Source: Microbacterium enclense
Lineage (GTDB): Bacteria > Actinomycetota > Actinomycetes > Actinomycetales > Microbacteriaceae
Assembly (NCBI RefSeq): GCF_001456955.1
Contig: NZ_KQ758470.1
Span: 186,001 to 250,000 of the forward strand
Length of the DNA: 64,000 bases
Reading direction: 5' to 3'
The position numbers and the translations under genes are program-made. The notes below the pieces were generated by a model. That model did not search any database. It was not told the DNA's origin and worked only from the letters and a program-made list of their open reading frames with translations. This document shows positions 9,037 through 17,602 of this stretch, piece after piece. How positions within the stretch are numbered: position 1 is the first letter of the stretch; each line of letters opens with the position of its first letter.

Positions 9037-10755
9037 TCAGATTCGAGCGACCCCGGCCTGGGCCAGATCGACGCGGTGCGACGCGCGGAGGATCTCGGTC
9101 GTGCGGGAGACCTCGTCGTCGACGCGCTCGGCGTCCCAGCCGAGGGGCCCTGCGACGGCCTCCGCGACCTCCCGCAGCGTGCGGTCGGTCATGCCACCCA
9201 CGAACGCGAGGTGCGTCCGGCGCAGAAGCACGTCGATCAGGTGAACGACCTGTTCGTTCTCGGCGATCCAGGCGAGCTCCTCGCGGTAGTAGCCGGGAGC
9301 GTCGGGGACCGGCGTCGGCTCGGTGGGGAGTGCGGCGAGGATCGCGTCGGCGCGCGTGCCGTAGCGCTCGAGCATGGCATCCACGAGCTCGGTGCTGTGC
9401 GCATTCGTGCGCGTCGAGACCCAGCGGCGGCGCTGCTCGGGCGAGGCGGGGAATCCGGCGCCGCCGCCGATCGGCAGGCCCTGCGTGCTCACGCGGTGCG
9501 GGCGACGCAGCTTCTGCAGCGTCTTCATGCTGAGGTGCTCGGCGAGGGCGCGGAAGGTCGTCCACTTGCCGCCGACCAGGCTCAGGGCGGGGACGCCGGC
9601 GATCTCGTCCTCGACGATGCGGTAGTCGCGCGACACGAACCCGGGGGCGGTGTCGTCGTGGCGGGGGAGCGGACGGATGCCGGAGAACGTGTAGACGATC
9701 TGCGAGCGGTCGACCTCGATGCTCGGGAAGACGTGGCCGATGAGGTCGAAGAAGTACGCGATCTCGTCGTCGGTGCACACGACCGGCTTCGCGGGATCGG
9801 CGTCGATGTCGGTCGTGCCCACGAGGACGCGGTCCTTCAGGGGGTAGATGAGCACGATGCGGCCATCGGAGTGCTCGAAGAAGATCTCGCGTCCGCCCGT
9901 CGCGGCCAGCAGCTCGGGGTTGTCGAGCACGATGTGCGAGCCCTTGGTGCCGCCCATGAACTGCGTCTTCAGGCCCATCGCCGCGTTGGCGAGGTCTGTC
10001 CACGGGCCGGCGGTGTTGAGGATCACCTTCGCCTTGACGCTGAACTCCTCGCCGGAGACCTCGTCGCGCACGCGCACACCGTTCGCGTCGGCGCCGACGG
10101 CCGAGACGTAGTTGACGGCCTGGGTGCGGCCGGCGCCCGCCTCGATGCCGTCGCGCAGCACATCGAGGGCGATGCGCTCGGGGTCGTGCATCGAGGCGTC
10201 GAAGTAGGTCGCGGTGTACGCGAGGTCGGGGTTGAGCTGGGGCAGCTCGGCGAGCGACTTCTTCTTGCCGAGGAACTTGTGCCGGGGGACCGAGCCGCCG
10301 TCGCGCGAGAAGGTGTCGTACATGATCAGGCCGACCTTGATCAGCAGAGCGCCGCGCTCGTTCGGCTTGCCGCGGCCGTGGGTGACCAGCAGGCGGAAGG
10401 GGGCCGAGAGGATGCCGGAGAACGTCTTGTAGATCGGGATCGTCGTCTCGAGCGGCTTGACGTAGTGCGGCGCGGTCTTCAGAAGATCGTTCCGCTCGGT
10501 CACGGCTTCCTTCACGAGGCGGAACTCGCCGTTCTCGAGGTAGCGGATGCCGCCGTGCACCATGTGGCTGGAGGCGGAGGACGCACCGGAGACGAAGTCG
10601 CCGCGCTCGACGAGGGCGACCCGCACGCCCTGCAGGGCGAGGTCGCGGAGGGTGGCGAGGCCGTTGATGCCCCCGCCGATGATCAGGACGTCGAGGTCTT
10701 CGGCGTCGCGGAGCGCCTGCACATCGGCGCGGAGCGGAGTTGCGGGGGACGACAT
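9037..10755 (-). CDS. glpD: aerobic glycerol-3-phosphate dehydrogenase
   Basis: This 572-residue FAD-dependent, membrane-associated dehydrogenase oxidises glycerol 3-phosphate to dihydroxyacetone phosphate and passes electrons to quinone. The N-terminal dinucleotide fold LDVLIIGGGINGLATLRDLA (about residues 19-38) and GGSASSHMVHGGIRYLE-type loop (here GASSASSHMVHGGIRYLENG) bind FAD. DRVLVGTTDIDADPAKP and SLVGGKWTTFRALAEH are further family landmarks. The ATG at 10755 is chosen because the protein then begins just before the FAD fold. It is divergent from a SorC-type regulator, with the dyad operator between them. Confidence 0.95.
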   Translation of the reverse strand: MSSPATPLRADVQALRDAEDLDVLIIGGGINGLATLRDLALQGVRVALVERGDFVSGASSASSHMVHGGIRYLENGEFRLVKEAVTERNDLLKTAPHYVKPLETTIPIYKTFSGILSAPFRLLVTHGRGKPNERGALLIKVGLIMYDTFSRDGGSVPRHKFLGKKKSLAELPQLNPDLAYTATYFDASMHDPERIALDVLRDGIEAGAGRTQAVNYVSAVGADANGVRVRDEVSGEEFSVKAKVILNTAGPWTDLANAAMGLKTQFMGGTKGSHIVLDNPELLAATGGREIFFEHSDGRIVLIYPLKDRVLVGTTDIDADPAKPVVCTDDEIAYFFDLIGHVFPSIEVDRSQIVYTFSGIRPLPRHDDTAPGFVSRDYRIVEDEIAGVPALSLVGGKWTTFRALAEHLSMKTLQKLRRPHRVSTQGLPIGGGAGFPASPEQRRRWVSTRTNAHSTELVDAMLERYGTRADAILAALPTEPTPVPDAPGYYREELAWIAENEQVVHLIDVLLRRTHLAFVGGMTDRTLREVAEAVAGPLGWDAERVDDEVSRTTEILRASHRVDLAQAGVARI

Positions 10756-10801
10756 GTCGACTGCGACCTTTCGTTGTGGATACCCGTCGAGGATGCGCCT
10801 G

Positions 10802-10840
10802 TCTGCACGTTGTTGCAAGCCCCTTGAACAAACGTGCAGA
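10802..10840. promoter_or_regulatory. 39-bp dyad operator between glpD and SorC-type regulator
   Basis: The 39 bases are an imperfect palindrome with outer arms TCTGCACGTT/AACGTGCAGA, inner arms CAAG/CTTG and a CCC centre. The dyad lies 47 bp before glpD and 27 bp before the regulator start. It overlaps the likely -35 of glpD. The divergently encoded SorC-type protein is the obvious ligand. I found no second copy before glpF or dhaK. Confidence 0.75.
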
Positions 10841-10866
10841 ATGATGTCCATGAAGGCGACGACACG

Positions 10867-11832
10867 GTGACGACGCAGGCGGAGGAGCGCTCCCGCGACG
10901 CCCTGCGGGCCGCGCAGCTCTACTACATGCAAGACCTGACGATGGATGCCATCGCGCACGAGATGCGCGTCTCGCGCTCATCGGTCTCGCGGCTGCTGCA
11001 GCACGCTCGCGATGTGGGGCTCGTCACCATCTCGATCAGTCCGCCCGACGACGCCCGCGGGCAGATGGCGCAACGCATCGCCGACCGGTTCGGCATCACG
11101 GCGCACGTCGTGCCCACGCCCGCCCGCACGTCCGAGGCCGAGCGGCTCGAGCGCACGGCCCTGACCGCGGCGCGCATCCTCGCCGAGCGCGTGGAATCGT
11201 CGATGACAGTCGGGGTGGCGTGGGGGTCGACCCTGTCGGCCGTCGCCCGGCACGTGCCGCTGAAGGACGTGCACGACACCCACATCGTGCAGATGAACGG
11301 CGCTGCCAACGTCCGCACTTCCGGCATCCCCTACGCGGGTGAGATCCTCACGAAGTTCGGTTCGGCATGGTCGTCGTCGGTGCACCAATTCCCGGTGCCC
11401 GCCCTCTTCGACGACCCGCGGACCAAGCAGGCGATGTGGCGCGAACGTTCGGTGCGCTCGGTGCTCGAGATCCAGCAGCGCGTCGGGCTGTTCGTCTTCG
11501 GGCTGGGCTCACCCCACGCCGACGTGCCCTCGCACGTGTACAGCGGGGACTACTTCGACGAGCGCGACCGCGCCGTCATCGAGCGGGAGGGTGTGGTCGG
11601 CGACTGCGCGACCGTGTTCTACCGCGCCGACGGGTCGAGCGACATCCCGGAGCTCAACGCCCGCTCCAGCGGGCCCGACCTCGACACCGTCCGCCGCATC
11701 CCGCGGCGCTTCTGCGTCGTGTCGAGCCTGTCGAAGCTCGACGGCCTGCGCGGGGCGCTGGCCGCGGGTCTGGTCACGGAGCTCGTCGTCGAGGAAGCGC
11801 TGGCACGTCGCCTGCTGAGCGTCACCCGCTGA
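10867..11832 (+). CDS. SorC/DeoR-type sugar-binding transcriptional regulator
   Basis: This 321-residue regulator has an N-terminal helix-turn-helix at about residues 18-50 (YYMQDLTMDAIAHEMRVSRS with SVSRLLQHARDVGLV) and a C-terminal SorC-type sugar-phosphate-binding domain (MTVGVAWGSTLSAVARHV, GDYFDERDRAVIEREGVVGD). SorC proteins respond to phosphorylated sugars or polyols. Its position, divergent from glpD and next to dhaKLM, suggests that it senses glycerol 3-phosphate, dihydroxyacetone phosphate or a relative (inference). The GTG at 10867 is preferred; an in-frame GTG at 10834 would start inside the operator. Confidence 0.85.
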   Translation: MTTQAEERSRDALRAAQLYYMQDLTMDAIAHEMRVSRSSVSRLLQHARDVGLVTISISPPDDARGQMAQRIADRFGITAHVVPTPARTSEAERLERTALTAARILAERVESSMTVGVAWGSTLSAVARHVPLKDVHDTHIVQMNGAANVRTSGIPYAGEILTKFGSAWSSSVHQFPVPALFDDPRTKQAMWRERSVRSVLEIQQRVGLFVFGLGSPHADVPSHVYSGDYFDERDRAVIEREGVVGDCATVFYRADGSSDIPELNARSSGPDLDTVRRIPRRFCVVSSLSKLDGLRGALAAGLVTELVVEEALARRLLSVTR

Positions 11833-11885
11833 CGCCCCGTCGCATGGGCCCGTCAGGCGGTGACCCGCCGTCCCCCGTGGCGCCC

Positions 11886-12644
11886 TTATCGCTCGCCGAA
11901 GCCGTCGTCGATGAGCGCTCGGAGGTCGTCGAGGGCCTGCCGAGCCTGCGGGCCGGACGCGCTCACCCTGACCCGCGCTCCCGGTCGGATGCCGAGAGCC
12001 ATGAGCGCGAGGAGGCTGCGCGCCGACACCTCGTCGGAGCCGGCGTCGAGATCGGCGATGCGCACCTCGGCGTCGTATCGCGACGCCGCCTTCACGAACG
12101 TCGCCGCGGGGCGCGCGTGCAGGCCCGACGGATTGACCACGACCGTCTCGAACGACAGTGCGTCGCCGACGACTCCGGATGCCGCGGGGACCGCGCTCGA
12201 CGTCGCCGAGCCGCGGGCGTCGCCGGGGGATGCCGGTGCCTCGGCGTCGCCGAGCTGCCGTCGCTTCGCATCGCCCGCACCGCGGACCTCGGCGGCGACG
12301 GCGTCGACGTCGGCACCGCCGGCGGCGGTGACCACGGCGGCGACCAGCCCCTCGACGAACGGCGCCGAGCTCAGCCGGACACGTTCCGGGGCGGCGACGA
12401 ACTCGAGCGCCGTCTCGGCGCTGAGGATCGCCGAGCCCAGGTCCATGAGCACGAGCACACCGTCGCCGGAGTCGGCCTCGTCGACGGCTGCGGCGATGGC
12501 GACGGCATCCGTCCCGAGGTCGCCGTCGGGCCCGCCCGCCGCCACGCGGATCGTGGGCGGGCGGGCTCCCGCCATCTGCAGGGCGAGCTCGACGGCCGCC
12601 TCCGCGAGGGCGCGACTGTGCGAGACGGCGACCAGACCGATCAC
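11886..12644 (-). CDS. dhaM: PTS-dependent dihydroxyacetone kinase, phosphotransferase subunit DhaM with fused HPr domain
   Basis: This 252-residue protein has two domains. Residues 1-125 are the EIIA-mannose-like DhaM domain, with the phosphorylatable His9 in VAVSHSRALAE. Residues 160-252 are an HPr domain with the phosphorylatable His in NPSGLHARPAATFV. Phosphate passes from PTS enzyme I through HPr and DhaM to ADP bound in DhaL. No enzyme I domain is present, so enzyme I must come from elsewhere. An Ala/Asp-rich linker joins the domains. It is the last gene of the operon; its ATG overlaps the dhaL stop (ATGA). It faces the SorC-type gene tail to tail. Confidence 0.93.
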   Translation of the reverse strand: MIGLVAVSHSRALAEAAVELALQMAGARPPTIRVAAGGPDGDLGTDAVAIAAAVDEADSGDGVLVLMDLGSAILSAETALEFVAAPERVRLSSAPFVEGLVAAVVTAAGGADVDAVAAEVRGAGDAKRRQLGDAEAPASPGDARGSATSSAVPAASGVVGDALSFETVVVNPSGLHARPAATFVKAASRYDAEVRIADLDAGSDEVSARSLLALMALGIRPGARVRVSASGPQARQALDDLRALIDDGFGER

Positions 12645-13273
12645 GCGGTGCCCGCCAGGGTGTCGCGCAGCGCCTCGAGGAGGAGGGTCGCCGACGTCGC
12701 GCCGGGATCCAGGTGTCCGGCGCTGCGCTCCCCGAGGTAGCTGGCGCGTCCCTTGCGCGCGACGAGCGGCTCGGTCGCATCACGACCGCGCGCAGCGGCC
12801 TCGGCGGCTGCGCGGGCGGCCGCGGCGAAACCCTCGCTCGCCGCCGCATCCCACGCGTCCAGCGCGGGGGAGAGCGCGTCGATCATCGTCTTGTCGCCGA
12901 GCTCGGCCTTGCCGCGGGCGATCACGCCGTCGACCCCGGCCCGCAGCGCCGCGCCGAGGGTCTCGGCATCCACCTCATCCGAGGCCAGCGCCGGGCCCAT
13001 CCGCAGGAACAGCGTGCCGTACAGGGGGCCGCTGGCGCCGCCCACCGACGACACGAGGGTCATGCCGACCGTCTTGAACAGCTCGGACGCGCTCGCCGGC
13101 GCGGGGTTCAGCGCGGCGACGACGGCATCGAGCCCTCGCGCCATGTTGGAGCCGTGGTCGGCGTCACCGATCTCGGAGTCCAGTCGCGTCAGCTCGTCTT
13201 TGTGTCGGTGAACGGCGTCACGGAATGCGCGGATCCACGCGACGAGATCGTCGATCGAGACGGCGTCGCTCAT
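12641..13273 (-). CDS. dhaL: dihydroxyacetone kinase ADP-binding subunit DhaL
   Basis: This 210-residue all-helical DhaL holds ADP permanently through two Mg ions. The Asp ligands lie in LDSEIGDADHG (residues 31-41: Asp32, Asp37, Asp39), matching the known DhaL motif. GGASGPLYGTLFLRM and ARKGRASYLGERSAGHLDPG are the nucleotide-covering segments. The ATG at 13273 overlaps the dhaK stop, and the dhaL stop overlaps the dhaM start, so the three subunits are translationally coupled. A longer upstream reading frame is an overlap with dhaK and is rejected. Confidence 0.94.
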   Translation of the reverse strand: MSDAVSIDDLVAWIRAFRDAVHRHKDELTRLDSEIGDADHGSNMARGLDAVVAALNPAPASASELFKTVGMTLVSSVGGASGPLYGTLFLRMGPALASDEVDAETLGAALRAGVDGVIARGKAELGDKTMIDALSPALDAWDAAASEGFAAAARAAAEAAARGRDATEPLVARKGRASYLGERSAGHLDPGATSATLLLEALRDTLAGTA

Positions 13274-14265
13274 GCGCCCCACCGCAGGCCCGCGGTGACC
13301 ACCGGGGCGTCCCACAGGCGGAGCATCTCGTCGTCGGCCTTCACGACCGTCAGGGAGGCGCCGGCCATGTCGAGGCTGGTGATGTAGTCGCCGATGAGCA
13401 CCCGCTGCACATCGACGCCGGCGTCTGCCAGCAACGGTGCGATCTCGCCGTAGAGCAGATACTGCTCGATGAGCGGCGTGCCGCCCAGCCCCGACAGCAG
13501 CACGATCGCCGGCCCCACCGGGTCGCCGAAATCGTGGACGATCGGGTCGACCATGAGCTTCGCGATCTCGCGAGCGGATGCCAGCTTCACGCGCGAGCGG
13601 CCGGGCTCGCCGTGGATGCCGACACCGACCTCCATCTCGTCGTCGGGGAGCTCGAAGGTGGGGCGGCCCGCGGCGGGCACGGTGCAGCTGGTCAGGGCCA
13701 CGCCCATCGAGCGGCCCGCGCCGGACACGCGCCGCGCCAGCTCGGCGACAGCGGCGAGATCGGCTCCTTCCTCGGCCAGGGCGCCGGCGATCTTCTCGAC
13801 GACGACGGTGGTGCCGGTTCCGCGGCGTCCGGCGGTCCAGGTGGAGTCCTGCACGGCGACGTCGTCGGCGACGACGACCGACTCGACCCGCACGCCGGCG
13901 GCTTCGGCGAGCTCGGCGGCCATCTCGAAGTTCAGCACGTCGCCGGTGTAGTTCTTCACGATGTGCAGCACCCCGGCGCCCGAGTCGACGGCCTGCGTGG
14001 CGGCGAGCACCTGATCCGGGGTGGGGGAGGTGAACACCTCGCCCGCGGCCGCGGCGTCGAGCATGCCGCGACCCACGAAGCCGCCGTGCAACGGCTCGTG
14101 ACCTGACCCTCCCCCCGACACCAGCGCGACCTTGCCCGCACGCGTCGGCTCCGCTCGCGAGATGACGCGGTTCTCGGCATCCACCCTGAGATCGGGGTGG
14201 GCGACGGCGATGCCCCGCAGGGCCTCGGCCAGCACGTCATCGGGGTCGTTCACGAACTTCTTCAC
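13270..14265 (-). CDS. dhaK: dihydroxyacetone kinase substrate-binding subunit DhaK
   Basis: This 331-residue DhaK binds dihydroxyacetone as a covalent hemiaminal on a His. That residue is His218 in EVGVGIHGEPGRS, the same number as in E. coli DhaK. GGGSGHEPLHGGFVGRGML near residues 51-69 forms the substrate pocket. With DhaL and DhaM it makes dihydroxyacetone phosphate at the expense of PEP. The GTG at 14265 follows GAGGAGGCAGC, a strong ribosome binding site. It is the first gene of the dhaKLM operon. No glycerol dehydrogenase is present here to produce dihydroxyacetone, so the substrate source is unknown. Confidence 0.95.
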   Translation of the reverse strand: MKKFVNDPDDVLAEALRGIAVAHPDLRVDAENRVISRAEPTRAGKVALVSGGGSGHEPLHGGFVGRGMLDAAAAGEVFTSPTPDQVLAATQAVDSGAGVLHIVKNYTGDVLNFEMAAELAEAAGVRVESVVVADDVAVQDSTWTAGRRGTGTTVVVEKIAGALAEEGADLAAVAELARRVSGAGRSMGVALTSCTVPAAGRPTFELPDDEMEVGVGIHGEPGRSRVKLASAREIAKLMVDPIVHDFGDPVGPAIVLLSGLGGTPLIEQYLLYGEIAPLLADAGVDVQRVLIGDYITSLDMAGASLTVVKADDEMLRLWDAPVVTAGLRWGA

Positions 14266-14357
14266 GCTGCCTCCTCGTCGTGGCATCGACGGCGGGGGCC
14301 GTCGCACCCCCGACGATGCTCGCCGGTGGGCGCCGCGTCAAGAGCGCGCGGCGTGCG

Positions 14358-15107
14358 TCAGAGGCGTTCGTGGGGGAGGACCTGCTTGATGCGCTCGATC
14401 GGGTTCTGCGCGGGGGCCTCGTTGTACGCGTTCGCCAGTTCCTGCTCGCTGAGGGCGTGGATGGCGGCCATGATCTCGTCGGTGGCACCCCGACGGGCAC
14501 GGCCGGACGACGCCGGACCGTGAGGCGACAGGTCGAGCGGCGTGCCGAAACGCACCGTGATGCGCGGTGACGTGCTCGGGAACTTCGCGCCGACGGGCAT
14601 GACCTCGTCGGTGCCGAGCAGGCCCACGGGGACGACCGGCGCGCCCGTCTGCAGGGCGAGGAACGCGACACCGGTGCGTCCTTTGTACAGGCGGCCGTCG
14701 AGGGAACGGGTGCCCTCGGGGTAGAGCGCGACGGCGCGGCCGTCGTCGAGGAACGCCCGCTGCTGGTCGAGCGCGTCCAGCGCCTTCTGGCCCGCTCCGC
14801 GTTCGACCGGGATCGCACCGATGGCGGTGAAGAACTGCCGCGACGCCCACTTCTCGAAATAGGCCGCTTTGGCCATGAAGTGCACGGGACGCGGGGCGGC
14901 GACGGGGATCGCGATCGAATCGATGAACGACAGATGGTTGCTGGCGAAGATCACGGGACCCGTGCGCGGGACGTTGTCGCGGCCCTCCACGCGCGGGCGG
15001 TAGATCGCGCGGGCGAGCGGCGCGATCAGGGACCGACCCAGGACGTACGTGGCGCCCATCTGCTGCGGCCGTGCTGCGGGGGTTTCGGCGGGCAGGTCGG
15101 AACTCAC
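14358..15107 (-). CDS. lysophospholipid acyltransferase family protein (PlsC-like)
   Basis: This 249-residue membrane-associated acyltransferase has the four PlsC blocks in order: NHLSFID (HX4D catalytic motif, near residue 56), the GAIPVERG block, ALYPEGTRSLDGRLYKGRTG and APVVPVGLLGT. It probably acylates lysophosphatidate or a related glycerophospholipid; the acyl specificity is unknown. The initiator is GTG at 15107, six bases after a TAACCT hexamer on the minus strand. The gene is divergent from the FKBP lipoprotein gene. Confidence 0.87.
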   Translation of the reverse strand: MSSDLPAETPAARPQQMGATYVLGRSLIAPLARAIYRPRVEGRDNVPRTGPVIFASNHLSFIDSIAIPVAAPRPVHFMAKAAYFEKWASRQFFTAIGAIPVERGAGQKALDALDQQRAFLDDGRAVALYPEGTRSLDGRLYKGRTGVAFLALQTGAPVVPVGLLGTDEVMPVGAKFPSTSPRITVRFGTPLDLSPHGPASSGRARRGATDEIMAAIHALSEQELANAYNEAPAQNPIERIKQVLPHERL

Positions 15108-15113
15108 CCGACG

Positions 15114-15119
15114 AGGTTA
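15114..15119 (-). promoter_or_regulatory. -10 hexamer TAACCT, leaderless start of plsC-like gene
   Basis: On the minus strand TAACCT is followed by CGTCGG and the GTG at 15107. Confidence 0.5.
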
Positions 15120-15251
15120 CTCGTCGCCGCATACCCGCGCGCGCATGACCGGCGCCGACGCGCGAAAGGCGCGCCGCGGTGGGACTCTCAGGCGCGGCAG
15201 AGCGGAATGCGCGAAGATGGGATCTTCCCGACTCCCTTCGAGAGGTCTCCC

Positions 15252-16220
15252 GTGCGCTTCCGCCCGATCGCTTCCCTGTCCGTCGCCGCCGCCGCGGCGT
15301 TGCTGCTGGCGGGGTGCTCCGGTTCGCCCGACCAGGCGCAGTCCCCGGATGCCGCGACCCAGTCGCCCGACGCCGGCCAGTGCCAGGCCCCGCTCGCCGA
15401 CGCCCCCGCGCCCGACGGGCTCACCGTCTCGGGAGACTTCCAGGCGAAGGTCGACGTCACCCTTCCCGACGCATACGCGCCGACCGATCTCCAGCGCACC
15501 ACCCTCATCGAGGGATCCGGCGAGCAGGTGCAGGCCGGCGACGTGCTGAAGGCCAACTTCACCCTCATCGACGCGGCGAGCGGCGAGGTGCAGCTTCAGT
15601 CGATCGACTCCGCGCCCGACGGTATGGACACGCTCATCTCGTCGCAGCAGATCTTCGGCGCCTCGCTCCAGTGCGCGACCATCGGCTCGCGCACGGTGTC
15701 GTCGTTCCCGGCCGGCGCTCTCGGCGACGGCTCGCCCGCCTTCGTGCTCGTCGCGGATGCCATCGAGGAGCTTCCCACGCGCGCCGAGGGCACCGAGGTC
15801 GCTCCCGTCGCCGGTATGCCGACGGTGACCTTCGCCGACGACGGCGCCCCCACGATCACGGTGCCCAGCGACCCCGCCCCCAGCGAGACGCGCATCGAGA
15901 ACCTGCGCCGCGGCGACGGTGACGTCGTCAACCCCGGCGACACCGTGATCGTGCAGTACACCGGCGTGCTCTACGACGGCGGCACGGTCTTCGACTCGTC
16001 GTGGCAGAGCGGAACCCCCGCGCAGTTCTCGACCACCGGTGTCGTGCCCGGCTTCAAGAAGGCTCTCGAGGGCCAGACCGTCGGCTCCCAGGTCGTCGCC
16101 GTCATCCCCGCGGCCGACGGGTACGGCGACCAGGAGGCCGGCAGCATCCCGCCGAACTCGACGCTCGTCTTCGTCATCGACATCCTCGGCGTGCAGCACG
16201 CCCCCGAAGCCGCTCAGTAG
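15252..16220 (+). CDS. FKBP-type peptidyl-prolyl isomerase lipoprotein
   Basis: This 322-residue exported lipoprotein has a signal peptide VRFRPIASLSVAAAAALLLA ending in the lipobox LLAGC, so it should be anchored outside the membrane by a lipidated Cys. An Asp/Ala/Gln-rich linker and a first, degenerate FKBP-like domain (about residues 65-190) precede a full C-terminal FKBP domain with YTGVLYDGGTVFDSSW, VVPGFKKALEGQ and IPPNSTLVFVIDILGV. It would assist folding of exported proteins. The GTG at 15252 follows GAGAGG. Its TAG stop doubles as the first bases of the dxr -10 hexamer. Confidence 0.9.
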   Translation: MRFRPIASLSVAAAAALLLAGCSGSPDQAQSPDAATQSPDAGQCQAPLADAPAPDGLTVSGDFQAKVDVTLPDAYAPTDLQRTTLIEGSGEQVQAGDVLKANFTLIDAASGEVQLQSIDSAPDGMDTLISSQQIFGASLQCATIGSRTVSSFPAGALGDGSPAFVLVADAIEELPTRAEGTEVAPVAGMPTVTFADDGAPTITVPSDPAPSETRIENLRRGDGDVVNPGDTVIVQYTGVLYDGGTVFDSSWQSGTPAQFSTTGVVPGFKKALEGQTVGSQVVAVIPAADGYGDQEAGSIPPNSTLVFVIDILGVQHAPEAAQ

Positions 16221-16223
16221 GCT
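16218..16223 (+). promoter_or_regulatory. -10 hexamer TAGGCT, leaderless start of dxr
   Basis: TAGGCT, whose first three bases are the stop codon of the FKBP gene, is followed by GACGGA and the ATG at 16230. Confidence 0.6.
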
Positions 16224-16229
16224 GACGGA

Positions 16230-17312
16230 ATGCGCCGCGTCCTCATCCTCGGTTCCACCGGTTCGATCGGGACGCAGGCGCTCGACGTCGTCCGCGCCAA
16301 CCCCGGCCGCTTCGACGTGGTCGGGTTGGCGGCGGGTTCCGACCGTGTCGGCGTCGAGGCGCAGGCCGCCGAGTTCGGTGTGGAGCACGTCGCGCTCGGC
16401 GCCGTCGAGGCCGAGCAGCTCGTCCGCGACGTGGAGGCCGACGTGGTGCTGAACGGCATCACCGGGTCGGTGGGGCTGGGCCCGACGATCGCCGCGCTCG
16501 AAGAGGGCCGTACCCTCGCGCTGGCCAACAAGGAGTCGCTGATCGTCGGCGGCGACCTCGTCACCGCGCTGGCCGCGCCGGGGCAGATCGTGCCGGTCGA
16601 TTCGGAGCACTCCGCCATCGCGCAGGCGCTCCGCTCCGGCGAGGCGCACGAGGTGCGTCGGCTGGTGCTCACGGCATCCGGGGGCCCGTTCCGCGGTCGC
16701 AGCCGTGCCGAGCTCGCCGACGTCACCCCCGCGCAGGCCCTCGCGCATCCCACGTGGGACATGGGCCGGGTTGTGACCACCAATTCGGCGACCCTGGTGA
16801 ACAAGGGCCTCGAGGTGATCGAGGCGCACCTGCTCTTCGACGTCGCCTACGACCGCATCGACGTCACCGTTCACCCGCAGTCGATCGTGCACTCGATGGT
16901 CGAGTTCGTCGACGGGTCGACCATCGCGCAGGCTTCGCCCCCCGACATGCGTCTGCCCATCTCGCTCGGGCTCGACTGGCCGCACCGCGTCGGGGGCGTC
17001 GGCGCACCGCTGGACTGGACGCGCGCGTCGCAGTGGACCTTCGAGCCGCTCGACGAGGAGGCCTTCGGGTCGGTCGCGCTCGCCAAGCGCGTCGGACGGG
17101 CGGGGGCGACGTTCCCGGCCGTGTTCAACGCCGCGAACGAGCAGGCGGTAGACGCCTTCCACGAGGGACGCCTGGGCTTCCTCGACATCGTCGAGCTCAT
17201 CGAGCGCGTCGTCGATCGGCACGAGCCGCCTGCGGCGCTCACGCGCGAGTCGCTCGCCGAGGCCGAGGCCTGGGCGCGCCGCACCGCCGACCAGATCATC
17301 GCCGCTCGCTGA
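16230..17312 (+). CDS. dxr: 1-deoxy-D-xylulose 5-phosphate reductoisomerase
   Basis: This 360-residue enzyme of the MEP isoprenoid pathway rearranges and reduces DXP to 2-C-methyl-D-erythritol 4-phosphate with NADPH. Landmarks are the NADPH loop [12 protein letters not shown] (residues 7-18), [11 protein letters not shown], the metal and substrate segment [23 protein letters not shown], the [20 protein letters not shown] region and [16 protein letters not shown]. It is somewhat shorter than the usual 385-400 residues but has all motifs. ispG of the same pathway is 5.6 kb downstream, with rseP between, as in other actinobacteria. Confidence 0.95.
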   Translation: MRRVLILGSTGSIGTQALDVVRANPGRFDVVGLAAGSDRVGVEAQAAEFGVEHVALGAVEAEQLVRDVEADVVLNGITGSVGLGPTIAALEEGRTLALANKESLIVGGDLVTALAAPGQIVPVDSEHSAIAQALRSGEAHEVRRLVLTASGGPFRGRSRAELADVTPAQALAHPTWDMGRVVTTNSATLVNKGLEVIEAHLLFDVAYDRIDVTVHPQSIVHSMVEFVDGSTIAQASPPDMRLPISLGLDWPHRVGGVGAPLDWTRASQWTFEPLDEEAFGSVALAKRVGRAGATFPAVFNAANEQAVDAFHEGRLGFLDIVELIERVVDRHEPPAALTRESLAEAEAWARRTADQIIAAR

Positions 17313-17602
17313 GCGGCCGCGGGCGCTGCACAACTCCTGCACGAGCGTCGCTGACCGCGGTTTCCGCGGCGTGCGGGGCGGCTGTGCAGGAGTTGTGCCG
17401 TGCCGGCGGCGGTGCGGCGCTACCGGCGCTCGGCGCTGCGCGCGAGTGCGGTCGCGGCGGCTGCGGGGTTGGGGCGGGCGCTGCACAACTCCTGCACGAG
17501 CGTCACTGACCGCGGCTTCCGCGGTGTGCGGTGCGGGCGTGCAGGAGTTGTGCCGTGCCGACGGCTTTCCGGCGTGATCCGTCGCCGACCCGCCGGAGAA
17601 CC
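17313..17602. repeat. two 71-bp palindromic repeats between dxr and Mur ligase gene
   Basis: Each copy (17328-17398 and 17483-17553, 155 bp apart) has perfect 15-bp arms GCACAACTCCTGCAC and GTGCAGGAGTTGTGC around a 41-bp middle that contains an inner CCGCGG/CCGCGG hairpin. The middles differ at several bases while the arms are identical. The flanks GGGCG before and CGTGCCG after are also repeated. The genes on either side are convergent, so one copy may also terminate transcription. Confidence 0.8.

Noticed and set aside
12641..13315. Longer dhaL starting upstream of 13273
   Set aside because: The extra residues overlap the dhaK coding end; the ATG at 13273 gives the usual ATGA coupling and the normal N-terminus.
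14197..14389. Short plus-strand frames before dhaK
   Set aside because: They are antisense to the dhaK 5' end, and no ribosome binding site or leaderless hexamer is present.
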